9,572 nt of DNA from an uncultured Pseudomonadota bacterium (GTDB taxonomy: Bacteria; Myxococcota_A; UBA9042; CAIXZC01): assembly GCA_937884235.1 (NCBI GenBank), contig CALGBT010000843.1:1-9572 (forward strand), read 5' to 3'. Shown here one piece after another: positions 5,343-9,572 of the stretch (positions are counted from its first letter, which is position 1; every line of letters begins with the position of its first letter). The notes beneath the pieces were generated by a model that was not told where the DNA came from, did not search any database, and saw only the letters and a program-made list of their open reading frames with translations. A program made the position numbers and the translations under genes.

Positions 5343-7292
5343 ATGGGCAAAGCAAGTACCTACAAGTTCCAGACAGAGGCACGCCAGCTTCTCGATCTGA
5401 TGATCCATTCCGTCTATTCGAACAAGGAGATCTTCCTGCGGGAGCTCATCTCCAACGCATCTGATGCCATTGACAAGTTGCGCTTTGAGGCGCTTGGCAA
5501 CAAGGCGCTGGAGCCGCTGCTGGACGACCCACACATTCGCGTTGAGCGGGATCCGGAGGCGCGGACGGTGACGGTGTCGGACACGGGCATCGGCATGAAC
5601 CGGGAAGAGCTGCGCCAGTTCATTGGTGTTATCGCACGCTCGGGAACCAAGGAGTTTGTAAGCCTCATCAACGAGGCCAAGAAGGCCGATTTGCCGCCTG
5701 AACTCATCGGCCAGTTCGGCGTTGGATTCTACTCCACTTTCATGGTTGCCGACCGGGTGACTTTGCTGACTCGCCGGGCCGGCGACGAGCAGGGCTGGCT
5801 CTGGGAATCGACGGGGGACGGTACTTACTCGGTTGCCGAGGCAGAGAAGGAGCGGCCGGGGACGACGGTCACCTGTTACCTCAAGGCCGCCGATGGTGAG
5901 GCCGGGATTGACGACTTCGCCGACGAATGGACGGTGCGGAGAGTGGTCAAGAAGTACTCCGACTTTGTCGGCCACCCGATTCGCATGGCCGTGGAGAAGA
6001 ACGAATACCCCTTGGGCGAAGATGGCAAGCCGGATTACAGCAAGGAGGCCGGGAAGAAGATCGAAGACGAGGTCCTGAACTCCATGAAGGCCATCTGGAC
6101 CCGGCCCGAAGATGATGTCACGGAAGAGGAGTACAACGAGTTCTATCGTCACCTCTCCAAGGCCTGGGGCGATCCCATGACCCGGATCGTTACCCGAGCA
6201 GAGGGGACGAGCGAATTCAAGATGTTGCTCTACGTGCCTGAGAAAGCCCCCTTTGACCTCTATGTCCACGACGCGCCGCACGGCATCGCCCTCTATATTA
6301 AGAGGGTCTTCATTATGAACGACTGCAAGGACCTGCTGCCCCGGTTCTTGAGGTTCATCAAGGGCGTCGTCGATTCCGAGGACCTGCCCCTGAATATCTC
6401 GCGGGAGATCTTTCAGAAGGATGGCAACATCCGGGTTATCAAGAAGCACCTGGTGCGCAAGGTTTTCTCGACGCTGGCCGAACTCAAGGAGAAGGATGCC
6501 GAGAAGTATCTCCTCTTCTGGAAGGAGTTTGGCAAGGTGCTCAAGGAGGGGCTGTTCGAAGACCCCGGGCAGCAGGAAAAGGTCCTGGACCTGTCCCTCT
6601 TCGACTCCACCAACTCGGCGAGTGAGTTGACGGACCTGGATGGCTACATCAGCCGCATGAAGGAAGGACAGGAGACCATCTACTACCTGACTGGCAAGTC
6701 CCGGGCCGGCGTAGAGGCCTCGCCCCACCTCGAGGCATTCAAGAAGAAGGGGTACGAGGTGCTGTTGCTCTCGGATTCGGTGGATGAAGTCTGGGTGCAG
6801 TCGGTCATGGGCTACAAGGAGAAGACCTTCCAATCAGCGGCCAAGGGTACCGTTGAACTGGGCTCGGAAGACGAGCGCAAAGAAGAAGAAGAGAGCCTCA
6901 AGGGGAAGCAAGAGTCCTTCAAGGATCTCATGTCGCTGCTGCAGAAGCGGCTGGACGAGCATGTCAAGGAAGTGCGGCTCTCGACGCGCCTCACCGATTC
7001 GCCAGCTTGTCTCGTGGGCGATGCCGAGGACCTCTCGCCACAGCTTGAAGCAATGCTGCGGGCTTCCGGCCAGGAGATGCCCGAGGTCAAGAGAATCCTC
7101 GAGCTCAACGCAGACCACGCCATTTTGCAGAAGCTGCAGTCCATCTTCGATCTTAACCAGGAAGATGAGCGCCTCGGACGCTATGCCCAGGTTCTCTTCG
7201 GGCAAGCGGTGTTGGCCGAGGGGCGTACCCCGCCCGACCCGGCAGCTTTCAGCCAGCACCTCACCGCAGTAATGATCGACGCGGTGAAGTAG
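5343..7292 (+). CDS. htpG: Hsp90-family molecular chaperone HtpG
   Basis: The protein has 649 residues, close to the usual bacterial length of about 620-640. HtpG is the cytosolic bacterial Hsp90, an ATP-driven dimeric clamp that remodels client proteins with DnaK. The N-terminal GHKL ATPase is intact: E34 (catalytic) and N38 in E-L-I-S-N-A-S-D-A, D80-T-G-I-G-M, G101-T-K-E-F and the lid G-Q-F-G-V-G-F-Y-S (123-131). The middle domain has L-P-L-N-I-S-R-E (348-355), whose Arg354 corresponds to the ATP-contacting arginine of E. coli HtpG. A charged linker (509-526) leads to the C-terminal dimerisation domain. The ATG at 5343 follows AGGAGG at good spacing. It is preceded by its own 86-bp intergenic region and is probably monocistronic or has an internal promoter after it. 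Confidence 0.98.
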   Translation: MGKASTYKFQTEARQLLDLMIHSVYSNKEIFLRELISNASDAIDKLRFEALGNKALEPLLDDPHIRVERDPEARTVTVSDTGIGMNREELRQFIGVIARSGTKEFVSLINEAKKADLPPELIGQFGVGFYSTFMVADRVTLLTRRAGDEQGWLWESTGDGTYSVAEAEKERPGTTVTCYLKAADGEAGIDDFADEWTVRRVVKKYSDFVGHPIRMAVEKNEYPLGEDGKPDYSKEAGKKIEDEVLNSMKAIWTRPEDDVTEEEYNEFYRHLSKAWGDPMTRIVTRAEGTSEFKMLLYVPEKAPFDLYVHDAPHGIALYIKRVFIMNDCKDLLPRFLRFIKGVVDSEDLPLNISREIFQKDGNIRVIKKHLVRKVFSTLAELKEKDAEKYLLFWKEFGKVLKEGLFEDPGQQEKVLDLSLFDSTNSASELTDLDGYISRMKEGQETIYYLTGKSRAGVEASPHLEAFKKKGYEVLLLSDSVDEVWVQSVMGYKEKTFQSAAKGTVELGSEDERKEEEESLKGKQESFKDLMSLLQKRLDEHVKEVRLSTRLTDSPACLVGDAEDLSPQLEAMLRASGQEMPEVKRILELNADHAILQKLQSIFDLNQEDERLGRYAQVLFGQAVLAEGRTPPDPAAFSQHLTAVMIDAVK

Positions 7293-7335
7293 GACGTGGC
7301 CAGCCCCCTGGAGTCTATCAGTGCCAGCCACCGGC

Positions 7336-7364
7336 TTGACGGCCACGGCCGACGAGCCTAGACT
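7336..7364 (+). promoter_or_regulatory. Strong sigma70-type promoter candidate upstream of moaA-moaC
   Basis: TTGACG (7336-7341, 5 of 6 to TTGACA) and TAGACT (7359-7364, 4 of 6 to TATAAT) are spaced by exactly 17 bp. The -10 ends 29 bp before the moaA start, so the leader would be only about 22 nt, with no room for a molybdenum cofactor riboswitch. This is the best promoter match in the window. Confidence 0.65.
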
Positions 7365-7393
7365 GTCGCTGCCTTCGGGCGAAGAGGGAGTCC

Positions 7394-8197
7394 ATGCGGG
7401 ACAAATACCAGCGTGACATCAAGTATCTGCGGCTGTCGGTCACTGACCGCTGCAACCTGCGCTGCGTCTACTGTCGCCCGGAAGAGGGCCTCGACCTCTC
7501 CAACACCCGGCCCATTCTCACCATCGAAGAACTCTTTGAGATCGCCCGGGTGGCGGTTACCGAGCTGGGAATCACCAAAGTCAGGCTGACCGGCGGGGAA
7601 CCGACCTATCGACGCGGCATCGTCGAGCTGGTACGGATGCTCAGTCCGCTGCCGGGTTTACAGGATCTGGCGATGACAACCAACGCAGTGATGATGCCGA
7701 AGCTCGCTGCCGACCTGAAAAGCGCAGGATTGCACCGGGTCAACGTCAGCCTTGATTCCTTGGACCCCGAAAGCTTTCGCCGGATGACCCGTAATGGTCG
7801 CCTCGAGGATGTGCTGGCAGGGATCGACGCGGCGCTGGCGGCCGGCCTGACACCGGTGAAGCTCAACTGCGTTATCAACGAATCGCCCAGCGAGCCCGAT
7901 GCCCTATCGGTACAGAATTACGCCGACAAGATGGGTCTGCAGGTGCGTTTCATCAGGCGCATGGACATGGCCAGAGGTGAGTTCTGGCAGGTAGTTGGCG
8001 GGACGGGCGGCAAATGCTCAGAGTGCGGTCGGCTACGGGTGACCAGCACCGGTGACGTCCTGCCCTGCCTCTTCTCTGACCTGTCCTACAACGTGCGCGT
8101 TCTGGGCATCAAGGAGGCCTTGCAGAAAGCCGTGGGCAACAAGCCGGAATCTGGCAAGAGTAGCAAGAAGAACCGTTTCTACACGGTGGGAGGATAG
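7394..8197 (+). CDS. moaA: Compact MoaA-type radical SAM protein (GTP 3',8-cyclase)
   Basis: MoaA converts GTP to 3',8-cyclo-7,8-dihydro-GTP in the first step of molybdenum cofactor synthesis, using two [4Fe-4S] clusters. Here the SAM cluster motif is C20-N-L-R-C24-V-Y-C27, followed by L-T-G-G-E-P (65-70). The second, substrate-binding cluster is C208-x2-C211-x13-C225, exactly the MoaA spacing, with R213 and R215 of the R-L-R substrate motif. The protein ends in the Gly-Gly tail typical of MoaA. It is only 267 residues against the usual 320-340, because the stretch between R-F-I-R-R-M-D-M (185-192) and the second cluster is about 50 residues shorter. The Asn of the usual C-N-R-L-R is Gly212. 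The frame is continuous, so this is a compact form, not a frameshift. A Shine-Dalgarno GAGG precedes the ATG by 6 bases. moaC follows after 2 bp, which supports the function. Confidence 0.85.
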   Translation: MRDKYQRDIKYLRLSVTDRCNLRCVYCRPEEGLDLSNTRPILTIEELFEIARVAVTELGITKVRLTGGEPTYRRGIVELVRMLSPLPGLQDLAMTTNAVMMPKLAADLKSAGLHRVNVSLDSLDPESFRRMTRNGRLEDVLAGIDAALAAGLTPVKLNCVINESPSEPDALSVQNYADKMGLQVRFIRRMDMARGEFWQVVGGTGGKCSECGRLRVTSTGDVLPCLFSDLSYNVRVLGIKEALQKAVGNKPESGKSSKKNRFYTVGG

Positions 8198-8199
8198 CC

Positions 8200-8646
8200 A
8201 TGAAAAAGCTCAGCCACGTCGACAACGAGGGCCGCGCCCGCATGGTGGACGTCGGGGGCAAGCCGGACCAGACTCGCACGGCAGTGGCCAGCGGCTTCAT
8301 CCGCCTGCAGCCAGACACAGTGGCCCAGGTGCGAGCCAACGAAATCAAGAAGGGCGACGTCCTGACCGTGGCCGAAATCGCCGGCATCCAGGCAGCCAAG
8401 AAGACGTCAGACCTCATCCCCCTCTGCCATCCCCTCCAACTGACCAGGGTCAAAGTGCTGGCTGAGCTGCTCGACGACGGCGTCAAAGTCACCTCCACGG
8501 TGCGCTGCATCGGCAAGACCGGCGTCGAAATGGAAGCCCTCACCGCCACCTCTGTGGCCCTGCTCACCGTCTACGATATGTGCAAGGCAGTGGACAAGCT
8601 GATGGTTATCAGAAGCGTCCAATTGCTGGAGAAGACGAAGGAGTAG
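8200..8646 (+). CDS. moaC: Cyclic pyranopterin monophosphate synthase MoaC
   Basis: MoaC rearranges the MoaA product into cyclic pyranopterin monophosphate. The 148-residue protein has M-V-D-V-G-G-K (15-21), K51, A-G-I-Q-A-A-K-K-T-S-D-L-I-P-L-C-H-P-L (61-79, His77), G-K-T-G-V-E-M-E-A-L-T-A (105-116, Glu110 and Glu112) and Y-D-M-C-K-A (125-130, Asp126, Lys129). Together these are the catalytic residues known from E. coli MoaC. It ends L-L-E-K-T-K-E and so lacks the G-G-K-S-G tail of E. coli MoaC, making it about a dozen residues shorter. The ATG lies 2 bp after the moaA stop, and its ribosome-binding site GGAGGA is inside the last two moaA codons, so translation is probably coupled. No other cofactor gene (moaB, moaD, moaE, moeA) is in the window. 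Confidence 0.97.
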   Translation: MKKLSHVDNEGRARMVDVGGKPDQTRTAVASGFIRLQPDTVAQVRANEIKKGDVLTVAEIAGIQAAKKTSDLIPLCHPLQLTRVKVLAELLDDGVKVTSTVRCIGKTGVEMEALTATSVALLTVYDMCKAVDKLMVIRSVQLLEKTKE

Positions 8647-8669
8647 GTAGAGGCAAACTGTTCACATTC

Positions 8670-8697
8670 TTGCGAGATCTTGTAAGGCGCTTAGGAT
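8670..8697 (+). promoter_or_regulatory. Candidate promoter of the small gene after moaC
   Basis: TTGCGA (8670-8675) and TAGGAT (8692-8697) are 16 bp apart, each 4 of 6 to consensus. The -10 ends 33 bp before the ATG at 8731, similar to the moaA and acyl-CoA dehydrogenase promoters. Read-through from moaC is the alternative. Confidence 0.35.
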
Positions 8698-8730
8698 CTT
8701 GGTGGATAACCATCGGGATGGAGGTGTGTG

Positions 8731-8937
8731 ATGGAAGCGATATCCTGGGAAGTAGATGGGCAGCCAGAGGCGAAGGAAGGCGTTCAGCGGGTGAAGGTGC
8801 GCAACAGGGTGCGCAACCAGGAGTATGCCCTTGAGGTCTTTGAAGATAAACATGGGGAGACGTGGGTTCGGGTTCATACTGAGAACCACACCTCGCAGCC
8901 CATCCCCTTTGCCGATTTCGTGGTCGGCAATCAGTAG
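8731..8937 (+). CDS. Small charged protein of unknown function
   Basis: This encodes 68 residues from an ATG that has GGAGG 6 bases upstream; a GTG one codon earlier is less well placed. I do not recognise the family. The sequence is hydrophilic and alternating, for example V-Q-R-V-K-V-R-N-R-V-R-N, then Y-A-L-E-V-F-E-D, then T-W-V-R-V-H-T-E-N, which suggests a small antiparallel beta-sheet of three or four strands, with a final F-A-D-F-V-V-G. There is no signal peptide, membrane segment or Cys. The strong ribosome-binding site, sensible codon use and 84-bp leader with a possible promoter argue that it is a real gene. It lies 84 bp after moaC on the same strand; a link to cofactor synthesis is not shown. 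Confidence 0.6.
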   Translation: MEAISWEVDGQPEAKEGVQRVKVRNRVRNQEYALEVFEDKHGETWVRVHTENHTSQPIPFADFVVGNQ

Positions 8938-8942
8938 CTCTG

Positions 8943-9155
8943 GCAGTCCTGGCCCACCCGACTAGCGGTTTGGCTCTCCCCTTGCTTACGCTATCGATAT
9001 TCTGGAAACGTTACGAAATGGGCCGCTATGACGTCCAGGGCACCACGCTCTACGTCAACCGTGGGATTGGTGCCGAAGGCGGTGTGCCCCGACTCCGCAT
9101 CCTGGCACCGCCGGAACTGGCCATCATTGATGTTACGGGGACGGGGCGGCAGTGA
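8943..9155 (+). pseudogene. Orphan C-terminal fragment of a calcineurin-like metallophosphoesterase
   Basis: In the frame ending at TGA 9153-9155 the translation carries G-R-Y-D-V-Q-G-T-T-L-Y-V-N-R-G-I-G, then P-R-L-R-I-L-A-P-P-E-L-A-I-I. This is the closing beta-strand region of YkuE/YaeI-type metallophosphoesterases (usual pattern G-x-Y...L-Y-V-x-R-G-I-G...R-x-x-x-x-P-E-L). The enzyme's metal-binding motifs (D-x-H, G-D, G-N-H-[DE], H-x-H) are absent; upstream in frame there is only V-L-A-H-P-T-S-G, which may be a decayed G-H-T-H-G-G. Upstream DNA belongs to a different gene in another frame. So about 60 of an expected 280 or more residues survive and there is no good ribosome-binding site. 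I call it a remnant; it could alternatively be expressed as a short peptide from the TTG at 8970 or the ATG at 9018. Confidence 0.6.
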
Positions 9156-9572
9156 TGGCCGGGGCGATGCACCGGGCATCCAGCAGCTCCGGCCGGTATT
9201 CGAAGTGCATGGTGTCGTAGTGGTACCACTTGCCCCCCCAGATGAAGCCCTGGGCTTCGAAAACTGCCGCGATTTCATGGGGAATTCTGTTCTTGTAGGG
9301 GATGGCGCCATCCTTGTTCGCTTTGGCCCAGCGCCAGTAATCGGCTTGTTTCACCGCCACGTCCAAGGCGATGGCAAAGCTATGCACTGAGAGCCGTTTG
9401 GTGCCGTGAATGAATCGCCAGTTGAAAGGCCCCGACGTAGCGGCAGCCAGTTTGCGTTGCTTCGACGGGAGCTTCTCGAGCCTGCCGGAGATGGCCGCCA
9501 GTCGCTTGTCGATGGCGTTTGTCGACATGGCCTTGAGACGCTTGCCCTTGCTGTGAGGCATCCATTGCAGGC
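9133..9572 (-). CDS. M15-family metallopeptidase (D-Ala-D-Ala carboxypeptidase/endolysin-like), 5' end outside window
   Basis: M15 enzymes are zinc peptidases that cut the peptide part of peptidoglycan. Counting from the ATG at 9561, the motif S-V-H-S-F-A-I-A-L-D gives ligands His60 and Asp67. W-G-G-K-W-Y-H-Y-D-T-M-H-F-E gives Asp116 (catalytic base position) and His119 (third zinc ligand). R-I-P-H-E-I and P-F-N-W-R also fit the family. The usual S-x-H-S-F-G has Ala in place of Gly. The frame stays open upstream to the window edge, reading L-Q-W before M-P-H, and relatives have W-M-P at this place, so the ATG at 9561 is probably internal and the true start and any signal peptide lie beyond 9572. 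The 3' end overlaps the metallophosphoesterase remnant by 23 bp, convergently. Confidence 0.88.
   Translation of the reverse strand, partial: LQWMPHSKGKRLKAMSTNAIDKRLAAISGRLEKLPSKQRKLAAATSGPFNWRFIHGTKRLSVHSFAIALDVAVKQADYWRWAKANKDGAIPYKNRIPHEIAAVFEAQGFIWGGKWYHYDTMHFEYRPELLDARCIAPAITAAPSP

Noticed and set aside
5181..6833. A 550-codon open frame on the minus strand, opposite htpG
   Set aside because: It is the mirror of the strongly biased htpG codons, has no ribosome-binding site or domain, and htpG is unmistakable.
7293..7393. A molybdenum cofactor riboswitch before moaA
   Set aside because: The gap is 101 bp and the promoter leaves a leader of only about 22 nt. A 7-bp inverted repeat (7295-7301 with 7341-7347) spans the promoter itself.
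1..9572. CRISPR array, transposon ends, prophage or tRNA genes
   Set aside because: No regularly spaced repeats, transposase motif, integrase or cloverleaf was seen. The tail-fibre-like motif at 4207-5256 has a signal peptide and no phage neighbours.

Overview
The window is a GC-rich (roughly 60% by eye), densely coded bacterial chromosome segment with mostly housekeeping genes, two predicted lipoproteins and one secreted fibre-like protein. A Cys-rich lipoprotein of the C-PG...C-C...G-V-x-T-C...G-x-W-x-x-C-x-C type, a 564-residue acyl-CoA dehydrogenase and a compact MoaA point to a Gram-negative of the former Deltaproteobacteria (Myxococcota, Bradymonadota or Desulfobacterota relatives). This placement is inference; there is no rRNA or other marker to settle it. 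I see no CRISPR array, tRNA, insertion sequence or transposase.

Layout. Positions 2-418 (+) hold the C-terminal part of an alpha/beta hydrolase. It converges on a small minus-strand lipoprotein with a DUF3006-like domain (432-722). A 306-bp gap (723-1028) follows, unusually rich in inverted repeats, including a nested set at 864-972 that looks like a structured RNA read on the minus strand. Next come two minus-strand genes 25 bp apart and probably co-transcribed: a long acyl-CoA dehydrogenase (3633 to 1939) and hslO/Hsp33 (1913 to 1029). From a divergent intergenic region two plus-strand genes run rightward: a Cys-rich lipoprotein (3766-4197, TTG start) and a secreted fibre-like repeat protein (4207-5256), probably one surface module. 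Then come htpG/Hsp90 (5343-7292) and a moaA-like/moaC pair (7394-8197 and 8200-8646) with a near-consensus promoter upstream. The right end has a small unknown gene (8731-8937), an orphan C-terminal scrap of a metallophosphoesterase (about 8943-9155), and a minus-strand M15 peptidase whose start lies beyond the window (9133-9572).

How they work together. moaA/moaC would make cyclic pyranopterin monophosphate for molybdenum cofactor. hslO and htpG are separate stress chaperones that lie near each other but are not in one transcript. The lipoprotein/fibre pair is the best candidate for something not described. The most interesting non-coding signal is the nested inverted-repeat structure downstream of hslO. 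No rho-independent terminator with a clear T-tract was found anywhere in the window.
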